From assembly GCF_900177705.1 (NCBI RefSeq), contig NZ_FXBA01000002.1, positions 248,001 through 312,000 on the forward strand: a DNA stretch of 64,000 bases. Reading direction: 5' to 3'. Positions 33,097 through 41,794 of the stretch are shown here, piece after piece. The stretch's first letter is position 1. Each line of letters opens with the position of its first letter. The stretch comes from Fibrobacter sp. UWB15. GTDB lineage: Bacteria; Fibrobacterota; Fibrobacteria; Fibrobacterales; Fibrobacteraceae. The translations under genes were made by a program, and so were the position numbers. The notes under the pieces were generated by a model. That model was not told the DNA's origin. It did no database searches and worked only from the letters and a program-made list of their open reading frames with translations.

Positions 33097-35147
33097 TATT
33101 TGCCCTCCTTCTTAGAACCATTCACACGATAGGTGCTTTTATCCTTGTAACGCTTCCAAAGACCTTTATAACAGAGGTATTTTTCGCCCTGATTTTCTAC
33201 GATAGCCCCGTCATTTTTCATGGAACAAATGCCAATTTGTTCTTCAAAGCGCTCCAAATGGCGCCACCCTATATAGTCACAAATGACTTTACCGTATTTT
33301 GTTGACTGCGATGTTTTTCCGTAATTCTTGGTAGTACACTTATCAAGACCTTCATAAACGTTGTGCCAATAACCATCGCCATTACAATAAACCGGTTTAT
33401 CAGAATAGGTCGTATCTACGCCCTCATTTTCCTTGTCACACTTTGAAAAACCGGTATATAAAACTGCATGGCTTTCACTTTTTGAATAATAAATACACAC
33501 AGCAAAAGAGGAGTAGTTCCCGTTAAGGATTTTGCCATCATCTTCCGGCTTGTCACACGAATACATAACAGAATCCTTTGGCCTTATCACGTTTGAATTT
33601 GTCCAAGTTTGCCGCCATCTCCCATAATCTTCGCACAGATAATGTTTGTCTCGATAGATGGTCATATCGCCCACTTCAGTAGAATCACAACTTCCGATAA
33701 TGTCGTTCTGCGTAAACTTTTTCCACCCCGTCGTATCGCACAAATATTCGGTCTTGTCGTCATCTACATCGTAGGAGCCGTTTTCAAACATAAAGAGTTT
33801 AGACGGAATACAGGCTCCAAAGCGTTTTTCAAGAGAGTCGTATTCAGCCCATCCGTTTCCGCGACAAACATAAAGCATATTCTTAAAATCAATCGTATCG
33901 TTCATGAATTTCGAGGTGCTGTCTTCGCAAGGGCCCTTGTACATTTCGATAGTCGCCTCGCCCCATTCCTTGCCATCGCAGTGATACAGCCTAATTTTAC
34001 TCCCCGTATACAGCGTGTCAAAGGCACCCGATTTACGATCGTTACAAAGACCCAATGAATCTTCCAGTCCCGTAAATTCGCGCCACTTGGAACTGTCACA
34101 GGCGTATTTTTCGCCGTTGAATACAAGGATTTTCCCGCGATTCTCCGAGGAACATTTTTCAGGCGATTTTTCCACGGTCGCATATTGCCATATACCATCT
34201 TCGCAAATCATCATGGTGTTGTCGAAGACAATCGTTTTCCCCTCTTCCGTGCACGATTCAGTAAAATCAGGCAACCAGGATTCTTTTTCTGGGTAGCAAT
34301 GGTAATTTTCCTTTTCATCAAACACGTAAATCACCCTGGGCGGGCTCTTCAAAGACGAATCGCAAGCAGGCAAGTCCTTGGTAGACTTCACAAAGCTCGG
34401 GTACTTAATGCAGCGAACATTGTAGTAGCCGTTCTCCTTGGCAGGACCGGTTTTAGCCAACAAGTCACCCTTCTTGATCGAATAGACTTTTCCATCAGAG
34501 GTCAAGTAGTTTCCTGTCGTATCGATACCGGAACAAACAAGCGAATCCTTGACCATTTCGCAGGAGCCGCCGTATTCAAGAGCCATACGCTCATCTATTT
34601 CACCATGCTTTAAACGGAAGGCATCCAGCACTTCATAGTCTTTTGCCGAGGCCAGATTCTGTCCATCGGGGCATGCCTTATGAGCCGGAACCGCACTTGC
34701 CGCAAACAGGCGACCGTAATCATCGCAGTTGCCGTTCTGGTCGTCATAGCACACGCTTTCTACATCATCCGTTTTCTTAGTCACCTTTTCTAGCGACCAG
34801 ACGATGTTGCCCGTGCGAATCCAATAAGAATAGGTGCCGTAATAGGAATCACGTACGGTATCAATCGAAAATTCGTCTGTCACCGAAAGTTTTGACTTGA
34901 CATAATCCCTTTCGTCGTTAGGATCACCTTTTTCGTCCTCCGTCTTTTTTCCGGAGTCCAGCTTTTCATCTGAAGCCTGTTCTTCTTCCGGATCCTGTTT
35001 TTCATTATCCGAAACTTCAGACTGTTCATTACCGGAGTTTTTTTCTTTTACAGGTTCCTGAGAATTACTATCCGAGCCGCAGCCCACAAAAGCAAACAGC
35101 ATCGAAACCACCAAGCACTTTATACTCGTAGCAACGACATTTTTCAT
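33096..35147 (-). CDS. Cysteine-repeat lipoprotein, paralogue of the downstream gene
   Basis: 683 residues. Lipobox AFVGC (Cys ~23), a highly acidic tether (D/E/K, ~25-80), a FISUMP-like segment (TGNIVWSLEKVTKK ... CPDGQNLASAKDYEVL, ~105-255), then roughly nine Cys-pair repeats of the same pattern as in the 30154 gene. It ends without the second C-terminal FISUMP domain, directly after a last repeat. AAAGGAGGAC precedes ATG 35147. Its TAA shares a base with the ATG of the next gene, so both paralogues are made together, probably as a surface pair. Confidence 0.75.
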   Translation of the reverse strand: MKNVVATSIKCLVVSMLFAFVGCGSDSNSQEPVKEKNSGNEQSEVSDNEKQDPEEEQASDEKLDSGKKTEDEKGDPNDERDYVKSKLSVTDEFSIDTVRDSYYGTYSYWIRTGNIVWSLEKVTKKTDDVESVCYDDQNGNCDDYGRLFAASAVPAHKACPDGQNLASAKDYEVLDAFRLKHGEIDERMALEYGGSCEMVKDSLVCSGIDTTGNYLTSDGKVYSIKKGDLLAKTGPAKENGYYNVRCIKYPSFVKSTKDLPACDSSLKSPPRVIYVFDEKENYHCYPEKESWLPDFTESCTEEGKTIVFDNTMMICEDGIWQYATVEKSPEKCSSENRGKILVFNGEKYACDSSKWREFTGLEDSLGLCNDRKSGAFDTLYTGSKIRLYHCDGKEWGEATIEMYKGPCEDSTSKFMNDTIDFKNMLYVCRGNGWAEYDSLEKRFGACIPSKLFMFENGSYDVDDDKTEYLCDTTGWKKFTQNDIIGSCDSTEVGDMTIYRDKHYLCEDYGRWRQTWTNSNVIRPKDSVMYSCDKPEDDGKILNGNYSSFAVCIYYSKSESHAVLYTGFSKCDKENEGVDTTYSDKPVYCNGDGYWHNVYEGLDKCTTKNYGKTSQSTKYGKVICDYIGWRHLERFEEQIGICSMKNDGAIVENQGEKYLCYKGLWKRYKDKSTYRVNGSKKEGK

Positions 35148-35186
35148 GTAGTCCTCCTTTCCACAAACAAATCTTGTCTTTAAAAA

Positions 35187-35954
35187 TTACAGCGTTCTAA
35201 TTTTCTTCACCAGTGAGCGGCTTACCACCAGCTGGGTTGCTGCCTTGTCGCGGAGCACCATCACCATGCGGCCCGCATCACCCTTGCGGCATTCGGCAAT
35301 GTAGTCGATCGCCACGATATGGGAACGGTGGACTCGGGTAAAATGTTTCGGGTCCAGTTTCTTTTCCAGTTCCACCAGCGGGGTATCAATCACGTACTGA
35401 CCGTTCACGGTGTAAACTGTCGTGTATTTTTCTTCGCTATGGAAACGGATTACCTCGTCGATGTTCACGAACACAATGCGGTCGCCCACTTTCACCTGCA
35501 GACGCTGCAAGTAGAGTCCACTCATATCGACCAGGTTGCGCAGTTTCTCCCAGTTCAAGTCGCTGGGAATCGTCGTGTCGTCGACCTGCGGAATTGCCTT
35601 GCGCAGCTTTTCAATAGCAACAGCCAAGCGTTCCGGAGCCACCGGTTTCAAAAGATAGTCTACCGTATTTTCTTCAAAGGCCTTGAGTGCAAAGTTATCA
35701 AAAGCTGTGGTAAAAATCACCAGGGGAACATCATCCCCCTGCAAGGAATGCAGCACTTCGAATGCATCCATATCCGGCATCTGGATGTCCAGAAACACGA
35801 CGTCGGGAATCATCTCGTGAATCATCTTGACAGCCTGGGCGCCAGAACCGGCCTCTCCCAGAATCTCTATTTCAGAAGAATAGGGTTCCAACAGCGAAAT
35901 AATGCGCTTGCGGGCAAGCGGTTCGTCGTCAATTACAAGTGCCGTACACTGCAT
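35187..35954 (-). CDS. LytTR-family response regulator
   Basis: 255 residues. Receiver domain 1-~120 with acid pocket D9/D10, phospho-acceptor D56 (VVFLDIQMPD) and the conserved Lys in YLLKP. A LytTR DNA-binding domain covers ~150-255 (VNIDEVIRFHSEEKYTTVY ... RVHRSHIVAIDYI). The family usually pairs with a LytS-type membrane kinase; none is adjacent, so it is an orphan here. Its start lies 3 bp from the stop of the NlpE-like gene, and it precedes the cysteine-repeat pair by 39 bp. This suggests it belongs to an envelope-protein transcript. Confidence 0.92.
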   Translation of the reverse strand: MQCTALVIDDEPLARKRIISLLEPYSSEIEILGEAGSGAQAVKMIHEMIPDVVFLDIQMPDMDAFEVLHSLQGDDVPLVIFTTAFDNFALKAFEENTVDYLLKPVAPERLAVAIEKLRKAIPQVDDTTIPSDLNWEKLRNLVDMSGLYLQRLQVKVGDRIVFVNIDEVIRFHSEEKYTTVYTVNGQYVIDTPLVELEKKLDPKHFTRVHRSHIVAIDYIAECRKGDAGRMVMVLRDKAATQLVVSRSLVKKIRTL

Positions 35955-35957
35955 AAG

Positions 35958-36503
35958 TTACTCCTTGAGCGATTCTTCCTTCTTCACCGAATCCGCAACG
36001 AGAGAATCCTGCTTCGCTTCTTTAGCGGTATCCTTTGCAACAGATTTCGGCGCCACCTTGAAAATGCGAATCATTTCGGCCTTCATGCCGTCCTTGTCTT
36101 CGTACACGGTTCCAGCAGCCGTCATGTATTGCAAATTGCCAAACTTGACACGCTTGAAATTCCAATGTCCCTTGTCGCCTGCAAGAGTCACCTTGATGGT
36201 GCTATCGGTAACGGAATACGTACCCTTCAGCGAATCCGTTTCCATGGTGTCGCGCAAAAGAAGCTGGATTGCTTCTACGGTGCTGTCTTCGCCAAGCGTC
36301 ATGCGCACCATGCGGCTAGTGCAGTCATCGCATGGCAAGCTGCCGGAATAAAGTCCCGGCACTTCCTTCGGAATTTCAATCGGCGGAAGATTCGGCAGCG
36401 GATCCGACTTTTCATCTTCTTCGCAAGCAGTCATTACAAAAACAGCAAGAAAAGGCAACGCCATTCTCGCAACAGGAAAAACCATGGATTCAAGCATATT
36501 CAT
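35958..36503 (-). CDS. NlpE-like lipoprotein
   Basis: 181 residues from ATG 36503; other in-frame ATGs lie 2, 6 and 13 codons in, and no strong ribosome binding site decides. Lipobox FVMTAC (Cys ~27). The next ~85 residues match the NlpE N-terminal domain pattern, with PGLYSGSLPCDDCTSRMVRMTL holding a CxxC pair and repeated charged beta strands. In E. coli, NlpE senses surface contact and lipoprotein sorting defects. The tail is Lys/Asp/Ser-rich. It sits just before the LytTR regulator gene. Domain match is visible; a sensing role is inference. Confidence 0.65.
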   Translation of the reverse strand: MNMLESMVFPVARMALPFLAVFVMTACEEDEKSDPLPNLPPIEIPKEVPGLYSGSLPCDDCTSRMVRMTLGEDSTVEAIQLLLRDTMETDSLKGTYSVTDSTIKVTLAGDKGHWNFKRVKFGNLQYMTAAGTVYEDKDGMKAEMIRIFKVAPKSVAKDTAKEAKQDSLVADSVKKEESLKE

Positions 36504-36537
36504 GGTTTACAATGTAGCAAAAACAGAAAAGTTTATA

Positions 36538-37434
36538 TTAAATGCCTTGAGAATAGACAATTCTAAAGCCAATTGTCTGGCTATGGTGCTTGGGGGCTTT
36601 CTTGTCACGTTCACCCGAGGCAAGCGCAGGTGCCTTGTCGGACCATCCACCGCCACGGATTACCTTGTAGTCACCCTCGGCAGGGCCTACATAATTATCC
36701 TGCGATACCGTCGGGTAAGCATAGTACCAGTCGTTCACCCATTCAGCCACATTCCCTGCCATATCGTAAAGACCTGCGTCATTCGGAATAAACCCTGCCA
36801 CCTCCACGGGGCCTTTACTTTGTGCATAATACGCATACTTGGAAGCCTCATCGGTATCCCAGTAATAGGTGGTCAAAGTTCCGGCGCGGGCGGCGATTTC
36901 CCATTCCATTTCAGTCGGAAGTCTCACCGATTTGGCTGCGTAATCGATAGACAACTTACCCAATTCAACGCCACCGACGATAGACTCGTACACATAAGCC
37001 GTATCAAGACCGACTTTTTTAGAAAGCGCATTGCAGAACAAGGCGGCATCGTACCAGCTCACGTTGAAAACCGGGAAGTCATCACCTAGAGAATCTTCTT
37101 TAGCGACAGAACCCATCACCTGGCGGTACAGGCCCTGGGTCACTTCGGTCTTGCTAATAGAATAAGCGTCTACCGTAAAAGCCGCCTCGCCGCGGATAAA
37201 ACTCATGGCCGGAATATTCACCATATCGACCAAGCCGGACAAGTCCTCGTTTTCTTGAGGATCTTCAAACGAGGAACTGGAATTTCCCTTGTTGTGAGAA
37301 CCCTTATTGCCAGATCCACCGCCGTCGGAACCGCTATTTGAATCTGCGGTTGAGTCACCCACAGAATCACCCGTAGCCGTACAGGCAAACAAGGAGAAGG
37401 TCAATAGCGAAATTGCAACCAGACGCGACATCAT
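36538..37434 (-). CDS. FGE-sulfatase (SUMF1-like) domain lipoprotein
   Basis: 298 residues from ATG 37434; a GTG at 37446 is in frame. Lipobox LFAC, then a Ser/Gly/Asn-rich tether (~20-65). The FGE-sulfatase domain spans ~70-298: SISKTEVTQGLYRQVMG, VSWYDAALFCNALSK, RLPTEMEWEIAARAG, YDMAGNVAEWVNDWY, VIRGGGWSD and a final GFRIV. True formylglycine-generating enzymes use two Cys late in the domain; none is seen there, so it is more likely a structural or ligand-binding member of this C-type-lectin fold. Four bp separate the M6-like stop (37450) from the GTG option. Confidence 0.8.
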   Translation of the reverse strand: MMSRLVAISLLTFSLFACTATGDSVGDSTADSNSGSDGGGSGNKGSHNKGNSSSSFEDPQENEDLSGLVDMVNIPAMSFIRGEAAFTVDAYSISKTEVTQGLYRQVMGSVAKEDSLGDDFPVFNVSWYDAALFCNALSKKVGLDTAYVYESIVGGVELGKLSIDYAAKSVRLPTEMEWEIAARAGTLTTYYWDTDEASKYAYYAQSKGPVEVAGFIPNDAGLYDMAGNVAEWVNDWYYAYPTVSQDNYVGPAEGDYKVIRGGGWSDKAPALASGERDKKAPKHHSQTIGFRIVYSQGI

Positions 37435-37449
37435 AACATTAACCACGCT

Positions 37450-40400
37450 TTACTTAACTACACCCACACGGTAAAGTTTCTGCTTGGTCTTGCCGCTTTC
37501 AAATTTCACCTTGAGGCGTGCAGTGTAAACGTCAGAACCCAAGTGTTTCAAATCAAGTTTTTCGAACTGGTTGCGTCCCTGTTTCACGTCACTCATCTTC
37601 GTCTTGAACACGCAAAGGCCTGTAATGTCATAGAGCTCAAGGGTCGCATTCTTCGCTGCCGCACCGATTTCAAAGCGTGCCTTCGCATCGCCACCACGCA
37701 CCGGGTTCGGGAACATGAAGAATTCCGTAATTTCATCCTTCGCAGTCACCTTCTTCACATCGCTAAGCTTCGAGGCGTCAAAGTAACCCATACGTTCGTT
37801 ACCACCCGCCGGAAGCGTCCACGCGGCAGCAGAGGAGGCCGCATCGGTTTTAGCATTGCGCAAACGGAATGCCGTCAGGCTGTTGCGATGCAGGGCAAAT
37901 AGTTCCGGGCCCGCAGATTTCTTGTCAGAAACCGCATTCGCCACAAAGATACTCATGGGCTGAATCACGCTCGTAGAATCCATATCTTCGTAGCTGCCCG
38001 CCGCAATGGGGAAGCCGTCCTTGCTAGTAAGCATCTTTCCCTTGCCGGTCACCGCATAAACCAGGCCATTGTTACTCGGCACCAGAATTTCAGGAGTATC
38101 ATCGCCCGTCACATCGACAAGCACCGGGTCGCTAAAGAATCCGTAAACCGGAGCGCCGCGAGAAATCTTCACCGGGAAACCGGCAATTGGAAGTCCCGAA
38201 CGGTCAAGCGCGTACACCAGGTTGTCACCGAGGAACACGATTTCAGGATAGCCGTCACCATTAATGTCACCAATAGCAATGCCCGAAGTCTCATCCTTCA
38301 AGCCACTCGTGCCACCAGCGCCGCGCTTGTAGGTTTTTGTCCAGTGGGTCACTAGACTCTTCTTGGATTCATCATAATTCACAGCCACAACTGTCCCGCG
38401 ACTACCTACAGCAATGATATCCACCTTGTCGTCCCGATCCATATCGGTACAGGCTATGCGGAAGATCTCGCTATTTTTTCCGTTCAGCTTGATCCATCTC
38501 TGTGTCGTAAAGAGCTCTCCATCGTTGGACACCTGTACATTTTCGATACCCTTGCCGGCATCTTGCTTGCAATAGGCCATATCCGTATAGATTTTTGATG
38601 CGGACGAATTGGACTCATGAACGTTTATTGTCGACTTCTTTTCAAACTTGACTGCATCGTACATCGACACACCCTCGCGGCTGGCAATCCAGATCTTTCC
38701 GTCGTAAACGATCGGACCTGCCGTCGCGGAATCGATGTCAATTTCCTGCTGTGTCGGCACGCCACCCACAAAGTTCGTCTTCACCAGTTTATTCCTATGC
38801 AGGCTGTAAACGTCCTTGCCGTCGCTTGCCATGCCTACCAACGGACCGTAGCTTGCACCCACGCGGTACAGAGGAACCTCGCGTTCGACGCTGTTACGGG
38901 TCAAAGTCTTCTGCTTGATGACCGTATCCGCCGGGAACAAGGTGTCGCCCAATGCATTGAACACCTGCAGCGTTCCATCCATGGCGCCCACCACCAAAAG
39001 CTTTTCACCTTCGTTTTCAGGGTCGTCCACGAACACGGCGCCACGCACCGCAGAAGCAAGGCCAATGTCTCGCGGGAACTGGGAGCCGTCAATGCTTCCG
39101 TCATCAATACTGATTGTCACGCTGATCTTTTGCGAGCCAAAGTTCACCACACTATCGCCCATAAAACTGTTGGAAGTCTTTTCGATGCGGGCATCCTTCG
39201 GTACATTCACCTTGATCTTAATACCGGTGTAACCGCCTTGCGTTGTCATGGTGTTCGCATAACCCGTCGAGCCAATCGTCGTCACCGTATCAAACGTCTG
39301 TTTGGATTCCTTACTCGGCTTGCGCAAATGCGGCAACAAGTCCGTTCCCGAGCCGTAATCGTAAGTATCTTCGCCAAGCGCATTCTTGAACGTCTTACCG
39401 ATACTCAAAATACCATCGGCTTCCACCATGGCTATGCCGAACTGGTGGTCACGCAGGGTATCGCCACCCCAGAAATTCGCAATGCCGTATTCCAGCGTCT
39501 GTCTCAAGTACCAGTCGTTCACTCGCCACACGACAATGCCGCTTGCAGGAATCCCCGCGTCAAGGCTACTCACGTCCACAATAATGCCGCTGGCCTTCTT
39601 ATCGTTCTTCTTATTCTTCGTGCACTTGCTATCGACACAGACGCTGTCCTCGAATACCAAAAGCAGGCTATCTATCGGAACTGTTCTGATAATGGTATCG
39701 GTACTTTCGTCGGGGTCGCTCACCGTTACGTTCACTTCGCCGTTCTTGTTCCAGCTACGCTGACGGTTTTCAATCAGCAGGTATTCGCTCGCAGAAAGCG
39801 GCACCTTCACAATTTCGGTTCCATCGCCAGTTCCCGCAGCAGAAATTTCAACCGTTACCGATTTACCCTTAACGGGGCGAACTTCCTTCACGGAACTCCA
39901 GCCCATATAAGCGCGTTCCCACGCCGCAGGCATCGAGGGCAAGAATCCGCTACCCGCATTGTAACCCGCAAAATCCATCATGTCAAAGTAACCCAGGCGA
40001 CTCGTACCCTTGGCCGCATCGTACGTATTCGGGAGTCCAAGTTCGCGGGCGATCTGGTTCACGATAATTCCATTCACGCCCCAGTTAAGCCCATCCTGCG
40101 AAGCCGTTTCGCTAGACACCATAATCGTGCTGAGCGTATCGATGGTAGCACCCTCCAGCGCAAGGCCCTCGACCACCGTGGAATCCTTCCCCGTACTCGT
40201 CTTGAGTTTCTTGACAATTGTGCCCTTCAGCGTATCCGGCAAGAACTGCCAATAATCCTTTTCAATGTACGCATCCATAAAGTCGCCCGGAGTATCCGCA
40301 CCGCGCGTTCCCATGCTACCGCCATCGACCAAGCGGCTTGCACCCGCATGGATAATCATGAAGGCGCGTTTCGTATTCGGATTCTTCGAGAGCGGTTCGC

Positions 40401-40881
40401 TAAATGGAGATTCACTCGATTCATGCGCCGCCATCACCGCGTCGTAAATAAAGCGCAAATAGTCGCAACTGCGTGCCGAATCGAACGCTGCTGCCTTTTC
40501 GCCCTTCATTCTAGCTGTACGATTGTAATCGATAATCTGCTTTTTAAGCTTATAGGCACTCGATGACTTCGGGAAGATGTGCGCATCAATCACCACATTT
40601 CCGTTACTCGCCTTTTTAAAGTAGGCGTTCGCAAAATCAAAATGCTTTTTCCAGTAAGACACGCTATTGCGCATGCCCGAAGGGTCCAACTTGTAGTCCC
40701 CTTTTTTAGACTTGTCAGAATCAAACAGGCCTGTTCCCGTCGTCAAACTGTTGTCCGGCTTTTCTTCTTCAAACTGTACGCGAATCGCATACACTTGCAA
40801 CGTATCTGCCGCAAACAGCGGAGCACAACAGAATAGCCCAAAAAACAATGCAAAAATCTTAGCATTCAACTTCATAACCAT
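37450..40881 (-). CDS. M6-like metalloprotease homologue lacking the zinc motif, with T9SS-type tail
   Basis: 1143 residues. Signal peptide (to ~24, PLFAAD). An M6/immune-inhibitor-A-like domain (~25-330) where the expected HExxHxLGLPDLYD site reads NQIARELGLPNTYD (N275, Q276, R279). Both zinc His and the catalytic Glu are absent although the downstream LGLPNTYD and FDMMDFAGYN segments are kept. Residues ~600-1030 are beta-propeller/FG-GAP-like (DMDRDDKVDIIAVG, DINGDGYPEIVFLG, VDVTGDDTPEILV). The last ~85 residues form a T9SS-type sorting domain (FMFPNPVRGGDAKARFEI ... ELYDITGLCVFK). Likely a secreted, non-proteolytic surface protein. Confidence 0.8.
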   Translation of the reverse strand: MVMKLNAKIFALFFGLFCCAPLFAADTLQVYAIRVQFEEEKPDNSLTTGTGLFDSDKSKKGDYKLDPSGMRNSVSYWKKHFDFANAYFKKASNGNVVIDAHIFPKSSSAYKLKKQIIDYNRTARMKGEKAAAFDSARSCDYLRFIYDAVMAAHESSESPFSEPLSKNPNTKRAFMIIHAGASRLVDGGSMGTRGADTPGDFMDAYIEKDYWQFLPDTLKGTIVKKLKTSTGKDSTVVEGLALEGATIDTLSTIMVSSETASQDGLNWGVNGIIVNQIARELGLPNTYDAAKGTSRLGYFDMMDFAGYNAGSGFLPSMPAAWERAYMGWSSVKEVRPVKGKSVTVEISAAGTGDGTEIVKVPLSASEYLLIENRQRSWNKNGEVNVTVSDPDESTDTIIRTVPIDSLLLVFEDSVCVDSKCTKNKKNDKKASGIIVDVSSLDAGIPASGIVVWRVNDWYLRQTLEYGIANFWGGDTLRDHQFGIAMVEADGILSIGKTFKNALGEDTYDYGSGTDLLPHLRKPSKESKQTFDTVTTIGSTGYANTMTTQGGYTGIKIKVNVPKDARIEKTSNSFMGDSVVNFGSQKISVTISIDDGSIDGSQFPRDIGLASAVRGAVFVDDPENEGEKLLVVGAMDGTLQVFNALGDTLFPADTVIKQKTLTRNSVEREVPLYRVGASYGPLVGMASDGKDVYSLHRNKLVKTNFVGGVPTQQEIDIDSATAGPIVYDGKIWIASREGVSMYDAVKFEKKSTINVHESNSSASKIYTDMAYCKQDAGKGIENVQVSNDGELFTTQRWIKLNGKNSEIFRIACTDMDRDDKVDIIAVGSRGTVVAVNYDESKKSLVTHWTKTYKRGAGGTSGLKDETSGIAIGDINGDGYPEIVFLGDNLVYALDRSGLPIAGFPVKISRGAPVYGFFSDPVLVDVTGDDTPEILVPSNNGLVYAVTGKGKMLTSKDGFPIAAGSYEDMDSTSVIQPMSIFVANAVSDKKSAGPELFALHRNSLTAFRLRNAKTDAASSAAAWTLPAGGNERMGYFDASKLSDVKKVTAKDEITEFFMFPNPVRGGDAKARFEIGAAAKNATLELYDITGLCVFKTKMSDVKQGRNQFEKLDLKHLGSDVYTARLKVKFESGKTKQKLYRVGVVK

Positions 40882-40896
40882 AATTTACAAATTTTA

Positions 40897-41676
40897 CTAT
40901 TCCCCGACGCGCTTAAAGCTCTTGGGGATGTTCAAGCGCCAGGTTCCCGAACTGAACGACTTGTTGCGAGCAACTTTCTTGATGCGAATTTCAAGGAATT
41001 TTGCACCTTCGAGTTCAAATTCTATTCGGGACGGAGTTTCTACGCCTTCAAACCCCTTGAAGTCATAATAGCGAATGACTTCTGTCTTTCCGCCGCGGCC
41101 TGGCCGTGAAAGCCAAGAAACCCTGTCGCCGTCCTTTACAAAATGGAAGGGGCGTCCCATTTTTTCGCGGGCATAAACGGCACCCTCCACTTTTGTTGAA
41201 TCTTCGGGTGGAGCAACTTCTTCATAATCTTCGGGCAACAGGCGTCCATCGAAAATGTCCGCCACCTGATGAATATGCACCATCGGAAGCGCATCGTTAT
41301 TCAAAAGTCCCACCATGTAGCCAACGCCCTTCATGTAAAGTTTTTCCGTGGGGAATGTCATCTGCCAACCGTCTTCTTGCCACAGGAGCGAGGCCACGCC
41401 AATACCCAGCGGGCCCGTAAGTTCCATACGGTAACGCTTGCCCGGCACCGAGAACAAGACCGCATCGAACTCCTGCGTTTTTATTTCTTGTGTCGCAGAA
41501 TCCTGCTGGTATATCGTCAGCAAGAATTTGGCACGCAAGCTATCGCGAGGGGTTTCGACAACAGCATTGCTATCGGCCGTAGCATTAGCAGGCTCCACCA
41601 CAGGCTTTTTACCCGCACATCCGGCAAGAATGCACATCGCAAACAACACCAATATGGAATAGATAAACTTCAACAA
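40897..41676 (-). CDS. Lipoprotein of the LolB/DUF4292 fold type
   Basis: 259 residues from TTG 41676 (or the adjacent TTG 41673). AAGGAG lies 9 bp upstream and the signal (LKFIYSILVLFAM...LAGC, Cys ~20) starts there. The longer open frame to 41742 reads through sequence that looks intergenic. The mature part matches the outline of LolB-like carriers: FDAVLFSVPGKRYRMELTGPLGIGVASLLWQEDGWQM, an unclosed beta barrel that binds lipid. Similar proteins in Bacteroidetes are called DUF4292. A role in lipoprotein or lipid handling is inference. It lies between the TPR lipoprotein and M6-like genes in the same direction. Confidence 0.65.
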   Translation of the reverse strand: MLKFIYSILVLFAMCILAGCAGKKPVVEPANATADSNAVVETPRDSLRAKFLLTIYQQDSATQEIKTQEFDAVLFSVPGKRYRMELTGPLGIGVASLLWQEDGWQMTFPTEKLYMKGVGYMVGLLNNDALPMVHIHQVADIFDGRLLPEDYEEVAPPEDSTKVEGAVYAREKMGRPFHFVKDGDRVSWLSRPGRGGKTEVIRYYDFKGFEGVETPSRIEFELEGAKFLEIRIKKVARNKSFSSGTWRLNIPKSFKRVGE

Positions 41677-41794
41677 AAGATCCTGCTCCTTCGAACCTAA
41701 TTCAACTAACGCTCTAAAGAGCGAAGTTTCATATATCGACATCGTTACACTCGCTCAGGATGACACATTCGTGTCACTTCCTACCGTCTACTTC

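Noticed and set aside
38617-40566. 649-codon plus-strand frame opposite the M6-like gene
   Set aside because: Antisense shadow created by the GC-rich codon pattern of the real gene; no recognisable protein features.
41677-41742. Longer start for the LolB-like lipoprotein
   Set aside because: The extension has no signal-like features, and AAGGAG points to the TTG at 41676, directly before the lipoprotein signal.
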